A stretch of 64,000 nucleotides of DNA from Chrysoperla carnea (GCF_905475395.1 NC_058339.1:41735172-41799171), one strand, 5' to 3'. Positions 51,101 to 60,014 are shown, counted from the first letter of the stretch. Program-made: numbers and translations. Notes: generated by a model from the sequence alone, not told the origin.

Positions 51101-54100
51101 TCCAATCTGCTATTATATGGGCACCTCTGAAAAGTTATCTAAGCGATTGAAGTCGGAGTTCGTTAAGTGGATGGTATACTTAAGGTCGTTCCTAAAAAAC
51201 AGTATGTAAATATTTGAGACCTACTTAATTTTGAGATTGGATTCTTTTAGTTGTTTGTCGCAAATATACAAACATAAACAGGTCACCCTATTAGCTCCAA
51301 CCGTGGTATTCTTAGAGTAGCGGGTTCGATTCCCGCTTTCGCAACAAAATTAATTTAATTAATAGTTGTGTTGGGCTGGTGTATGCATGAAGGAGGTGCA
51401 CTTAGGCTCTAAAATTGAGTAGCTGATAAATGAAATTATCAGCGGAAACGGTAGTTAAACACATATATGGTATCACAATGGGCTCTATAGCCTAAGTGTG
51501 TCCCTCATTTTCTATAACATTAACATGTAAAGAATTACAAATTAGTCATAACAGCCTCCTTTATTGCCAAAATTTTTCACTGGAAGCGCTGGTATTGATT
51601 TTACTGTCCCTACCATGACTACGCACACAAAGAATACCTAATAATTTTAATCAAATTAATGTTAAAAATGTTAATTCAAAAATTATAAACTTTTAATTTT
51701 TGATATTACAATCTCTTTTTTTTTCACTTCTATCGGCAGTCCTCATGACTGCCTAAGATTTTTTTTTGTAGGAACAAATGATTAATAGTAAATTGTGCCT
51801 AGATCAAACGTTGGCTATTGTTTTGATTATTTATTTTGATAATCGAACCACCCACAATTTTTATGTTTTATTTTTGACATGTTTATATATAAATGTTATC
51901 GGTACATTCTGTAAAAGTGATTAAGTGCACGTAATTTTATTAGGTTACTAACAACAATCGAACAAATATTATAAGCCTATATTCAATCGGTATCACATGT
52001 ATCGTATTATTGTCACTTATCACATAAATATTTATAAAACGTAAATTATTATAATCATGTAAATTTGTATCATATATATCATTAAAATATACTTTTTTAT
52101 TATTACAAATAATATTTGTTTATTGTTCGAGGAAAACACTAAGTATGTCTATGTTAAAGGCTTAAAGGCTTTTTATTATATAGAAAAGTTTTATTTATTA
52201 AAATAATGTCAATGTTAGAACAAGCAATTGATCGACCAGGTTTGTGTATAGGCTATGAAGTAAAAAGTTTGTAATTTTCTTGATTTGATTTGAATTGAAT
52301 AATTGAATAATTTTGAATATTTTTTTGTCAGCAGATGAAGGCGAAGGAGAATCGAAAACATTTGGAAAATTTCTAATTGGTTTATCATGGGTGTTAATTT
52401 TCTTAACAATGCCATTTTCATTGTTAATTTGCTTTAAGGTAAGTTTTCGTTTGAATTATGTAATTTTTTATAAAAATGTTTGCTCAAAAAATGTATATTT
52501 TTTGAAACTTAACTAGGATTTCAGATATGTGTATTGAATACCGGTATTTAAGTAAAATATCAATAAACCTTTTAGGCGAATTTCGGTTCATGTATGAAAA
52601 TGAACGAAAACAACGAAGAAATTGGTATTCGAGCTACAAATTTTTTTGCAATATATGTTTAACCCGCCCGCACTCGCGTTATGAGCACTTTGCTCAAGCT
52701 AGATTTAAAACATAAAAAACTTTTATTTTTCAAATATGTAATTTTATCTTTTTTCAAATTATTAATTTTAAAGACTTTTTCAATCCAGCTACAGTTTTTT
52801 TAAATAATTTTATTCAAGTCCTTCAGAAATTGTGAGAATTTCTCTCATCACGAGAGTAAAGGAATATGGTGAATAGAAATATTGTGAAATTAGTTAAAAT
52901 GAATTGAATTGATTAGATTAATTCTCTAATATTTTCACTCTCAAACATCATTTAATAATAGCGTATTCAAACAATTTTTAATTAGCTAGTGCATAAAAAA
53001 CTAAATTTGTATAAAATTATGTAAAGGTTATGATTTACAAAGGTAAAGAATATTATACTTACAAAATATTTGAAATGAAGAACGCGTGAGCAAATTTCTC
53101 AAAACCTGACTATAGATTGCCAATTATTTTCTACTTTTTAGTACAATAAAAGCTTGCCCTTTAAAAAAATAATTTTTAATTTAAAAATAAAAAAGGCATA
53201 TATATCAAATATTGTGGTAGCGATGGGAATATCAGGTCATGCGATAAAATTGCATTGTCATCCAAACTAAAAGTGTATACAAAATTTCAGCTCAATCGGT
53301 TGAGAATAACTAAAAATTGAATTGCAAGATTCTACCCAAACAAATATACATAGTTAACTAAAAGCTTGTAAGAAAAATGAGACGAAACGAGTCAATAGAA
53401 ACCACTCAATGATAGATACGATACGAGACAAAACGATAGAAAACTTTTACAGTTGCGATTTTGAACCAAATTTTTTTTGACAAAAATGGAAAGATGATAT
53501 ATAAGCTGTATAATATAACTGTTTTTATTTTTGATGATAATTTTAAAGTTACAGGCAGTTTAAAAGAACTTTTCAAAAAAGAAACGAAAACGCCCGAGAA
53601 AAAATTTTTCGTAAAACATCGTTGTGACGTATTAATGTAAATTGAATAGTACATTATATATAATTCAACATTAATTAACATTATGGCGTTACACGATCTT
53701 TTACGAAAAGTTCTTTTAAAACTGCCTGTAACTTTAAAACTATCATGAAAAAATAAAAACTTTTGCTGTAAAACTTATATATAATCGTTCCATTTTGGTC
53801 AAAAAAGAAAATTGGGACAATACAGAGACATCCTACCCTAAGTTCGCCTCGTCTTGTTTCAGCGCTATTTATTTCATACAAACAAGTGATTAATTTTTGT
53901 TTATACAAACAAAAAATTATTTTTGTTTTTCACAAAGGTGGTGCAGGAGTATGAGCGAGCCGTCATATTTCGTTTAGGAAGACTGTTACCTGGCGGTGCG
54001 CGAGGACCTGGTAAGTTTTATTTAAGAATAATTTTTCGATTTTAACCGATAAAATTATAGTATTTTCTATTCTATATTCGTTTTATGATCTATCTTCGTA

Positions 54101-57100
54101 ACACGCAAAAGAATGGAATATCGAATCATATAATAAATATTGATTTATTTCCAAAATTTTATTTATAATTTATACTTTCTTGTAATTATAGGAATATTTT
54201 TTATATTGCCATGCGTTGATTCATATGCGCGTGTTGATTTACGTACACGAACATATGACGTACCCCCGCAAGAGGTCAGTATTCCTATAGATAATAAGAG
54301 CTAAATATATAGTTAGAATGCAATAGTTTCAATATTTCTATCAAGTTGTGAAAAATGGGAAATAAAATTCGTTCATCACTTTGGACAAATTTTTTTATGT
54401 CTTATTCAATATTCTTGAACTCTATTAAATCTCATGAAATGTTTCGGGTCACCATCAATTTTTTTTGTATCTTTCGAGTCCTTGGCGTTTTGTGATTTTT
54501 CGCATCGAGTTTTGGTTTTTGAATGAGTTAGGCTTTTTTAATTATTTTATTCTTTTAATTTTAAGCATATATGGACTAATATCATTAGATAATTTTTTCG
54601 CCAAGGATGTATAATACATAAGCTTGATTTATAGTAGTAATTAGTAAATATAAAATGTTTTTCAGGAAACTGTGAAAATTTAACTTATCCCCCCCCTCCC
54701 AAATAAAACTTGAAATATCGAAAAACAATAAAAAATTATATATTTCGAAAAGTGTTTAGATTTTGTATTGTAACTCTGGACATAAATTTCACAGTAAATA
54801 TTAAACTTAGCGAAAAAATCGAATAATTCTTTCAAGTAACAACTGTTCATTGTTTCGATAATTCTAGGATACTCTGTATATTAGATTCTATTGATTTTGT
54901 ATTTTGATACAAGTATACACTTTTGATAAAGAAAACGAAACTTATCAATAGTTCCGCAACACAAACATTCGTTCCTAAAATCATATTGGAGAGATTATTT
55001 CAGTATTCAAATTGAATAGAAGTTTGGGTCATTGGCGCTACTGCCAAAATGTTATATCAGAACATATTTTCAACAGAACATATTTTCATATTATAACAGA
55101 ACATATTTAGCATCACGATTTGAAAATTTTCAATTAAAATGGCTCATAGATTATAAATTTTTGAGAAATCTTGAAACTTGTTATCTAGTTTTTCTATGTA
55201 TTGATATTATATATTAGCTCTTATAAGAGATTGAGAACACTTCACCTGTTTGTTACAAAATATGTCCAAAAAATCACGCAATTATCTACTGAATAAGCTT
55301 CGAGTGTGCTTTTGATTTGTATTTTAAGCTTTCTTGTATTTTTTATTTTTCTTTACTAATTATTTTCTTAAAAAAAAAAACAAATACATTTTGAAGTAAT
55401 GAGATAGATCCTTATGCTACAGATTATGACTCTCAACTTATAGCTCTACCAAACGCTTTTGCAAGATTCGAGACAAGTAATATATGTTACAAGTAAATTT
55501 CTTTGTCGACTCAGGATTTTTTTCCTTTCAAATTCTTATACAGTGGGTTGCATTTGAGACGAAGACACCCTCATAATTTTGTTATTTATATGAAAGTTGT
55601 TTTCAAATTTTCCACAGTCATACAGGGTGATGGGTCACATTTAAGATACTTAACCGAAATCCTAAGATACTTAACCGAAATCTGAAGATACTTAACCGAA
55701 ATCTGAACTTAAAACTCAGCCTATTACAAATTGACAAATAGGGCCGAATATTTTGCCTAGCGTCAGAGATGGTTAGAGATATTGAAAAAAAAAACTATTA
55801 GAAAAAGTGGCTTAGAATATTTTTTTATACCCATATACCGATTTTCATTATTTGGTTTTGGTAAGAGGCAAGTGTAGATCTCTAAATCAAGAATTGAAAT
55901 AGTCAGCAAAATGTAGGTGATTATTAGCCTTGTCGGCTGATTGTGAGACAGTCACTATTACCAACCTGCAAAACTACGAACGCCAGATTTTTCTTAACTC
56001 AAGGTTTTAACAATTAGCCAATCACAATTTGATAATTAATTGAAGAAGCATTAACGAAGTTAAATTTTAATTTAAGAGTGTCTTTTATGTTAAAATGTGT
56101 GTATATAATGTGTTTTAAATGTCTTAATATTAATATTAATTAATATGTAAACACAATACGCTGATATAATCTCAAATGTCAATCAAAGATGTTTTAATTT
56201 TTGCAGGTATTAACAAAAGATAGTGTAACAGTATCAGTAGATGCTGTTGTATATTATCGTGTATCAAATGCAATTATATCAATTGCATGCGTTGAGAATG
56301 CACATCATTCAACACGTTTATTAGCACAAACAACCTTACGGAATACAATGGGCAAACGTCCATTACATGAGATATTAAGTGAACGTCAAACAATTAGTGG
56401 TAATATGCAAGTATCATTAGATGAGGCGACCGAAGCATGGGGTATTAAAGTTGAACGTGTTGAAATGTGAGTTTAATAATTATTATATCTTTTTATACAA
56501 TTCATACACTGAGTGCTAAGACCATACGTTCACATCCTTTAAATCGTTATTTATTGAAGAGGTTGGCTTTGAACTTTGGAACCTCTTTTCATATTAAGAT
56601 ATCATAATATAAGTAGCGATTAACATTTGGATTTAGAAAGCTGTTCCTTATAAAATAACTAACTACTTGTTTGATTTACAGGCTCGATTTGCAGTTGATG
56701 CAAAAACCCTCTGCATACTAAATTTTATGTAAATCGCCACTTCCGAAATTGTTGATATATACAATAATTGCTCCCTTAAATATATACCTTTAAGTTACAC
56801 ATTTATACCATACATATCTATGAATGGTAACAGAGTACTAAGTTGCCCTTTAAAGTAAATACTTTATGGAGGGACTTATTAAAATGAAGTAATCGTATAT
56901 AAGACTTTGAATTTCCTTTCATTTTCAGACGCATCACTTAAAAATCAAGTCGAGTTATTGATCAGATGATCAAGCAAGTGATTCCTTATAACCATCTATG
57001 TTTTAGGGACATTTTTTCGAAATATGAATAAACGAACTCGCCTTGACTTTAAGACGAAACTGTAACTGTATATCAACTAGCTTATTCTATGAGAATTCTT

Positions 57101-57831
57101 TCGTCAACTTGTTATGACTAAAAACTTGAACTAATTAAGAACGATTGAACAATTACACATAAAATGGCATCTCTTTAATATGTTTTGATTGGAAAAATAA
57201 GAAGGAAAAGCTCCTTGACTATAATTAATAGTAATAGTCCAATTATTAGTATAAAAATTAATAAAATATTGATTTATAATATCCTTATGTAAATAATTAC
57301 TGCATTTATTGATTCAGTTATTACCTTCTGAAAACAAAGAACTCGATTTTCTGCAATAATAAAATATTTACTTTACAAAATTGTTTTTTTTACGTAAATC
57401 ACAATAAATGATTTAAACAATTTGAATAAATTTGTATACCTCTTAATATACTTTTCTATTACAGAAAAGATGTTCGTTTACCTGTACAATTACAACGTGC
57501 TATGGCAGCAGAAGCTGAAGCAGCACGTGAAGCACGAGCAAAAGTTATTGCTGCTGAGGGTGAACAGAAAGCATCACGTGCCTTACGTGAAGCATCCGAA
57601 GTGATTGGTGATTCACCAGCTGCATTACAATTGAGATATTTACAAGTTAGTGTATTTCTTAATGAAACGTTATATTTCTCTTTTTTTAATCTAATTGCTT
57701 TTTTCTTTTCTTTATAGACTTTGAATACAATATCAGCGGAGAAGAATTCAACAATTGTATTCCCAATTCCTATTGACATGGTCACGTATTTTATGAAAGC
57801 ATCAGCAGAAAAGATGAATATCAAGATGTAA
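30065..57831 (+). CDS. stomatin/MEC-2-like band 7 (SPFH) membrane protein, isoform from the distal first exon
   Basis: Joined exons are 30065-30131, 33038-33064, 52332-52438, 53938-54010, 54192-54274, 56207-56466, 57465-57645 and 57718-57831. All junctions are GT-AG and in phase, giving 303 aa. The N-terminus is acidic and hydrophilic. Residues 45-66 form the hairpin membrane segment, with the conserved Pro (P59, in LTMPFSL) and a juxtamembrane Cys (C65), a likely palmitoylation site. [16 protein letters not shown] opens the SPFH/PHB domain, followed by [39 protein letters not shown] split over exons. The alanine-rich coiled coil ([23 protein letters not shown]) and the C-terminal [11 protein letters not shown] segment are typical of stomatins. 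Family members oligomerise on the inner membrane leaflet, bind cholesterol and regulate ion channels such as DEG/ENaC. The orthologue in other insects cannot be fixed here. Confidence 0.9.
30132..31356. other. stomatin-like gene intron, left part
   Basis: At 30850-30945 a decayed piece (AATTCATATTGATGATG, TTATATAATACAAAAACTTG) resembles the right arm of the 37.5-kb foldback. No other feature. Confidence 0.4.
31357..31402. repeat. perfect 21-bp-arm hairpin
   Basis: Arms at 31357-31377 and 31382-31402 are exact reverse complements around the loop GTAA. The arm begins TGACAGCTTAATTAATGC. Intronic. Confidence 0.9.
31535..31769. repeat. foldback element with a TG-rich loop
   Basis: Ends AGCCAT and ATGGCT begin imperfect arms of about 60-70 bp that share GAAGTAAGAA, GTACGTTCTTATGTATA and AAAGAGGGA with their inverted counterparts. 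The roughly 100-bp centre is rich in TGTGT. No ORF of interest. Confidence 0.75.
31770..33037. other. stomatin-like gene intron between foldback and microexon
   Basis: Apart from the SINE tail at 32650 nothing was recognised. A chance ORF at 32155-32385 has no motif. Confidence 0.4.
32650..32746 (+). repeat. 5'-truncated SINE tail (same family as 43640-43946)
   Basis: AATAAAGATTAAAAATAATG, ATGTGGGTGACCTCTGT, ACGGAGGTTTAACCCC and an ATT-type tail match the 3' part of the minus-strand SINE at 43.6 kb. The tRNA-like head is absent. Confidence 0.75.
33038..33064 (+). CDS. 27-nt microexon of the stomatin-like gene
   Basis: The acceptor is TTATTTCAG and the donor CAT|GTGCGT. The exon is 27 nt, phase 1 at both ends, so it can be included or skipped without a frame change. 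It adds nine codons (ATTGEALES) to the acidic cytosolic N-terminus. It is recognised from the splice signals and its perfect phase fit. Transcript support is needed, as a 27-nt open stretch alone is weak evidence. Confidence 0.55.
33065..36189. other. long intron, first part
   Basis: AT-rich; short ORFs (for example 34731-34970, Lys/Asn-rich) have no motif and look like chance. No exon or repeat family was recognised. Confidence 0.35.
36190..36658 (-). repeat. interspersed repeat, TACCATG family, copy 3
   Basis: Reversed relative to copy 2: CGGAAATGGACTAGTTAGGT, then GAACACCTATACCAAAATTT, CAAACTTGGGACTAAACTTA, ending GCATGGTATAAAA. Chance ORFs in it are not genes. Confidence 0.75.
36659..37571. 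other. intron sequence
   Basis: AT-rich; 37503-37571 is the block shared with 6897-6972. Nothing else recognised. Confidence 0.4.
37572..37949. repeat. 378-bp foldback element
   Basis: Arms of about 135 bp pair CAATTTCCT with AGGAAATTG at the ends, then TTTTTTGTATTAT, ATTTCGACTACC/GGTGGTCGAAAT, TTAGCTAATC, ATTACTCTTA, GTATGTTACT and GGTGGCGG with their inverted forms. The unpaired centre is about 60 bp. Related pieces lie at 6.9 and 30.9 kb, so this is a dispersed family. Confidence 0.8.
37950..38470. other. intron sequence
   Basis: AT-rich with T runs (38218-38226); nothing recognised. Confidence 0.4.
38484..38741 (-). mobile_element. full-length tRNA-derived SINE with 13-bp target duplication
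   Basis: On the minus strand it begins GCCCTATTAGCTCATTTGGT with an A box (TAGCTCATTTGGTTTAGGCG) and has a B box in AGCGGGTTCGATTCCCGC at tRNA spacing. A roughly 170-bp tRNA-unrelated body follows, ending ATAACCTAACC. GAAATTATCATTA is repeated exactly at 38471-38483 and 38742-38754. The A and B boxes would be an internal RNA polymerase III promoter; mobilisation would need a LINE partner. A second copy is at 51.28 kb. Confidence 0.9.
38755..41922. other. long intron, middle part
   Basis: Contains a small inverted pair AAAGGGTTGAAAA/TTTTCAACCCTTT at 41061-41113 and a less AT-rich patch at 39885-39945 (GACGGCCCTAGGG, GGGGCGGTCGCTC). Short minus-strand ORFs at 41277-41865 have no motif. No exon was recognised. 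Confidence 0.35.
41923..41967. repeat. perfect 20-bp-arm hairpin
   Basis: AGTATAAACTTTATACAATG at 41923-41942 is the exact inverse of 41948-41967, with loop TTGGT. Directly after it, two imperfect copies of GAAACTTCATTTTAAA lie in tandem to 42022. Confidence 0.9.
42023..43340. other. intron and presumed upstream region of first exon B
   Basis: A repeat-like phrase, GAGCTCCCCCTAAATGGATG, lies at about 42268. No TATA box or convincing initiator was picked out before 43341. Confidence 0.35.
43341..43464 (+). CDS. stomatin-like gene, alternative first coding exon B
   Basis: It starts with ATG in a good context (AAACAATG) and encodes 41 codons, [16 protein letters not shown]..., rich in Thr/Val and with an Asn run ([10 protein letters not shown]). 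It ends at the strong donor AATG|GTAAGT in phase 1, the same phase as exon A. Joining it to 52332 gives a 313-aa isoform with a different cytosolic N-terminus and the same membrane hairpin and SPFH domain. It must have its own promoter, not identified, within the long intron. No splice acceptor was recognised just upstream. Confidence 0.65.
43640..43946 (-). mobile_element. tRNA-Leu-like SINE
   Basis: On the minus strand it opens with ATGGCCGAGCGGTCTAAGGC, a tRNA-Leu-like A-box region with long-arm spacing, followed by GGTTGCGGATTCGAAACC in the B-box position. The body contains two copies of GATGTGGGTGG and ends in ACGGAGGTTAAACCCC with an ATT/AAAT tail. A clear target duplication was not seen. 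A truncated relative is at 32650-32746. Confidence 0.85.
43947..44507. other. intron sequence
   Basis: AT-rich; nothing recognised. Confidence 0.4.
44508..46199. mobile_element. 1.69-kb TIR element with ATTGGGA-type subterminal repeats
   Basis: The ends are exact inverted repeats, CCCGACTAGAAATT (44508-44521) and AATTTCTAGTCGGG (46186-46199). Next to each end is a cluster (44531-44700; 45808-46180) of many short palindromic and inverted motifs such as CCCAATTGGGA, GGTTCCCAATTGGG, GGGCTATCCCA and AGGCCCCAGTTGGG. The two clusters are far richer in G+C than the AT-rich centre. The centre holds a minus-strand exon-like piece with a stop. The flanks give at most a 2-bp duplication (TT). The layout is that of a DNA transposon whose subterminal repeats bind transposase; the superfamily was not recognised. 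Confidence 0.65.
44863..45142 (-). CDS. possible coding remnant inside the 1.69-kb TIR element
   Basis: On the minus strand, 44996-44863 reads [20 protein letters not shown] then [20 protein letters not shown] and LKK before TGA, behind a good acceptor (TTATTATAG). A donor at 45082|45081 (ACAAG|GTAAAA) lets an upstream piece (45142-45082, ending [10 protein letters not shown]) join in phase 1. The protein looks real in composition (charged, Lys/Asp/Arg-rich, WDGHR) but I do not recognise the family. No further exons were found and the upstream frame closes at 45145, so it is either the 3' end of a decayed transposon gene or a captured host exon. Confidence 0.35.
46200..47607. other. intron sequence
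   Basis: AT-rich; nothing recognised. Confidence 0.4.
47608..47728. repeat. imperfect hairpin repeat
   Basis: AAAATTGGCCGAGACATGCC and ACTTTTACAATAAGTA pair with TACTTATCGTAAAAAGT and GGCATATCTCCGGGAATTTT around an AT-rich loop. Arms are about 38 bp. Confidence 0.6.
47934..48252 (+). repeat. interspersed repeat, TACCATG family, copy 4
   Basis: Begins ATACCATGTATATGATAT and ends TACATGGTATTTCAACAATT, ACTCAGTCAATTGTTTG, the same ends as copy 2 with an internal deletion. Contains CATTTCCGGTTG and a GTCTGTCTGTC tract. Confidence 0.8.
48253..48993. other. intron sequence
   Basis: Nothing recognised. Confidence 0.4.
48994..49388 (-). repeat. interspersed repeat, copy B of the 2.6-kb family
   Basis: Inverted relative to 2636-2992. 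It has a longer outer end (GTGTACCGTGACCATGGAAA, ACTCACGTGCGAATA), which copy A lacks. Ends TATTCG/CGAATA are weak inverted repeats. Confidence 0.8.
49389..51283. other. intron sequence
   Basis: AT-rich; nothing recognised. The minus-strand ORF at 50634-50873 is AT-driven and lacks any motif. Confidence 0.4.
51284..51494 (+). mobile_element. tRNA-derived SINE, second copy with A-box deletion
   Basis: Matches the SINE at 38484-38741 on the opposite strand: CACCCTATTAGCTCC, then AGCGGGTTCGATTCCCGC, GGGCTGGTGTATGCATGAA, ATGAAATTATCAGCGGAAA, ending GGGCTCTATAGCCTAA. About 20 bases between the A and B boxes are missing, which should kill its polymerase III promoter. No target duplication seen. 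Confidence 0.85.
51508..51645 (+). repeat. interspersed repeat, copy C (truncated) of the 2.6-kb family
   Basis: TTCTATAACATTAACATGTA, GTCATAACAGCCTCCTTTA and CCTACCATGACTACGCACAC match the 3' third of copy A in the same orientation. Confidence 0.8.
51646..52331. other. intron sequence before the shared exon block
   Basis: AT-rich; nothing recognised apart from the tandem acceptor at its end. Confidence 0.4.
52332..52438 (+). CDS. stomatin-like gene, shared exon with the membrane hairpin
   Basis: The exon encodes [19 protein letters not shown] and then the hydrophobic hairpin through LLICFK, ending at TTTAAG|GTAAGT in phase 0. The acceptor is a tandem TCAGCAG: using the second AG (exon start 52335) changes the junction by one residue. 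Confidence 0.9.
52439..53440. other. stomatin-like gene intron
   Basis: Contains a repeat-like stretch at 53220-53330 (TTTCAGCTCAATCGGTTGAG) similar in style to LINE 3' ends, single copy in this window. No exon seen. Confidence 0.35.
53441..53830. repeat. foldback element just upstream of the SPFH exon
   Basis: Arms of about 130 bp: AACTTTTACAG, TTTTTATTTTT, TTTTAAAGTTACAGGCAGTT and AAAAGAACTTTTC on the left face their inverted forms on the right (GAAAAGTTCTTTTAAAACTG, CCTGTAACTTTAAAACTATC). It ends about 110 bases before the exon at 53938. Confidence 0.75.
53938..54010 (+). CDS. stomatin-like gene, shared exon, start of SPFH domain
   Basis: TTTTCACAAAG precedes GTGGTGCAGGAG. The exon encodes 24 residues, [20 protein letters not shown]..., a highly conserved stomatin stretch, and ends CCTG|GTAAGT in phase 1. 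Confidence 0.95.
54192..54274 (+). CDS. stomatin-like gene, shared exon
   Basis: The acceptor is TGTAATTATAG and the donor AGAG|GTCAGT. It encodes [19 protein letters not shown] and [10 protein letters not shown]; the ILPC.D.Y..VDLRT..Y.VPPQE pattern is diagnostic of the stomatin family. Confidence 0.95.
54275..56206. other. stomatin-like gene intron
   Basis: Contains the triplicated 21-bp repeat at 55643 and short chance ORFs; otherwise nothing was recognised. Confidence 0.4.
55643..55705 (+). repeat. 21-bp tandem repeat, three units
   Basis: AAGATACTTAACCGAAATCY occurs three times with period 21, starting at 55643, 55664 and 55685. Confidence 0.9.
56207..56466 (+). CDS. stomatin-like gene, shared exon, core SPFH domain
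   Basis: The acceptor is TTTTTGCAG and the donor GAAAT|GTGAGT. Its 86 codons contain [19 protein letters not shown], the [19 protein letters not shown] segment and [10 protein letters not shown], all conserved across stomatins. Confidence 0.97.
56467..57464. other. stomatin-like gene intron
   Basis: AT-rich; nothing recognised. Confidence 0.4.
57465..57645 (+). CDS. stomatin-like gene, shared exon, coiled coil
   Basis: The acceptor is TCTATTACAG and the donor ACAA|GTTAGT. It encodes [19 protein letters not shown], the Ala/Glu/Arg-rich oligomerisation coiled coil, and [11 protein letters not shown]. Confidence 0.97.
57718..57831 (+). CDS. stomatin-like gene, last coding exon
   Basis: After a T-rich acceptor (TTTCTTTATAG), 37 codons encode [20 protein letters not shown] and the C-terminal [17 protein letters not shown], then TAA. 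The C-terminus is short, like stomatin and unlike the long tail of C. elegans MEC-2. Confidence 0.95.
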   Translation, partial: TLNTISAEKNSTIVFPIPIDMVTYFMKASAEKMNIKM

Positions 57832-59174
57832 ATCTACATTAATCAGTTCATTTTTGACACATCATTACGCAAAGGTTTCTAAGAAAATACTCTTATATTT
57901 GTGGAGTGAAACAGTGTTGTTTGACTAACCAGTCATATTCGGGTGTTTTTGAAAATATTTCGATAATTTCCTATAAATACAAAGCTTTAAACGGTTTTTT
58001 TTGATATTTTGAATTGATATTTACTCTTTTTAAAAACAAAGAAATGATATTTTGATGGTAGCAGTTCCAAATCAGCCGTAATTGTTACAGAAATCGATAA
58101 CGTTTTTTTATTTTTTTTTTATTTCTCGGTACTCTAATCTCGAAATAGTCCCTTAATAAAAGGATTTCAATGTTATTGCTAAGTGGCTTTTCTGTTTGGG
58201 AAGTTCAAGTCATACATCCGATTTTTTTTTAGAGCCAAGGGACAAAAAAATCGCTGTTTTGTTACAAAATTAAATCTTGGATATAGAGACTACAGAAAAG
58301 TTCACAAAAGCAGTTCGATCTACATTTATTTATTATTTGATGACAAAATGGTTTGAATCTGCTTATGTATTTGTTATAGATATATGCAGATTACACTTCC
58401 TTTGAAAATATTTGCAACAGATATGATATATAAGATTTTTAGAAGATTAGCAAGAAAAATAGCAAGATTAAAATCAAATAAGATCAAGGCTCAATATATG
58501 GCAGATGACCAACATAAGATGGATACTTACTTATTGTTGAATTATAATTGAAATTTAACAAGGACTTTGTGTTTTATCAAAAAATTGCTCACAGAGTTGT
58601 CATCTTTCAATTCTCAAACCCACTAAACAGACGATAGAAAACCTATAAAAAACCACTAGATAGCAGCGTTACCAGAATATATTTCTAGAAACCGTAATAA
58701 ACTTTCAATAATTAGCTGAAATGATTTGATAATGTTAAATTACTTGCCCACTAAAGAAAGTGCAAAAATCACTAATTTTAGTGGATACCTTTGGATACAA
58801 TAATTGGATACCTTTCTTTCAAGTATTCAATTCTGTACAGTTTTCAAAAATATCGATTTTTTGTGTTTCTGTATAATTATTAAAGATGAACTTGGCCTGA
58901 TGGCTATTGATTGAATCCTTTTTGTTTTCAATGATTAGAAAATAATGAATTGTTTGATATAAATCAATTATTTTGATATTACAAAAGGAAAGTTTATAAA
59001 TGTAATGAGACTTAAATTATATGTACCTACTCTACAAAAAAAATACAAAAAGTCTGCATCAAATTATAGTTTTTAAATTTTACGAAATAGTATAATTAAG
59101 TAACCGAACAAACTTTTTTACATTGATATAATCATTTAACAAATATTTTTTACAAAATAAAAATTGAACTAATA
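57832..59174. other. 3' UTR and intergenic DNA after the stomatin-like gene
   Basis: AT-rich, no gene. The transcript end is not defined. Confidence 0.4.
58155..58160 (+). terminator. possible polyadenylation signal of the stomatin-like gene
   Basis: This is the first AATAAA after the stop, 324 bases downstream. The hexamer is frequent by chance here, so the true 3' end could be elsewhere. Confidence 0.25.
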
Positions 59175-60014
59175 GGGTGTTTTCCATTAAAATGGTTATT
59201 TATAAGAATCAATATATATACTGGTGCAGCAAAACGTTTTGGCACAAAAAAAGTTTCTTTATTTAACATATAATAATCAAGTTTGATGACTTTTTGTTGA
59301 ATATAGCATTTTGGATGACAAATCTATTCTTTTTTGGCACTTAGAACAGGATCAGGTTACTTGAAAATTGTTCGGCTACCATGATGAGATTTTTTAAGTT
59401 TTATAACAATTTATCTGCCAAAATCCGCCCCACTTTTTAAAATTTTTTTTCCCTCCTCTTCGGCTTAAAACATGTATGCTTGTTGTATAAAGTTGGAAAA
59501 TTTGTGGTGTGTCCCATGATTATAAAATATTGAACCCTCAGACTAACATGAAGTAGCAGTAAAAGTGATAATTTTTTCAAAGAGTGCTTATTACTCTTTG
59601 GCTGATTTTGAATCGCCTGCATAGTAAATAACAATATCATATTATTGCGCTTTAAAGTTTCTTAAACCCTACTTGATTCCACACTTGATAGATATTTGAC
59701 TTTAGAAAAATAAGTCCTCAACCTTCTGTATCTTGGCATTAGTTATTATCGTTTATATGAACTTTTCGACCTATAGAACACGCTTTTAACATAGTGCACT
59801 GCATTTTGAAACAATCTGAAGCGATGTTTTTATTGGCTCTTATTAAAAACGTGTAAAAGACACTATGTTATTAACTAACTAAAGTTTTTGCTGCATCAAT
59901 GTGTGTTAGATCTAAGTATATGTTCAAATTATAACTCAAATAATTAAGAGTCTGTCATAATTTAAATATTGTGTCAAATATTTACTAATTTTTTGTTCAT
60001 ATTGGTAAACACCC
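59175..60014. mobile_element. 840-bp TIR element with TA duplication, probably nested
   Basis: GGGTGTTTTCC at the left and GGTAAACACCC at the right are inverted ends, each flanked by TA (59173-59174, 60015-60016). Inside, a second inverted pair, CTGGTGCAGCAAAAC (about 59220) and GTTTTTGCTGCATCA (about 59885), suggests another element inserted into the first. TA duplications point to Tc1/mariner-like mobilisation. No transposase was recognised. Confidence 0.55.

Noticed and set aside
57459-57824. 121-aa minus-strand ORF
   Set aside because: Antisense shadow of two stomatin-like exons.
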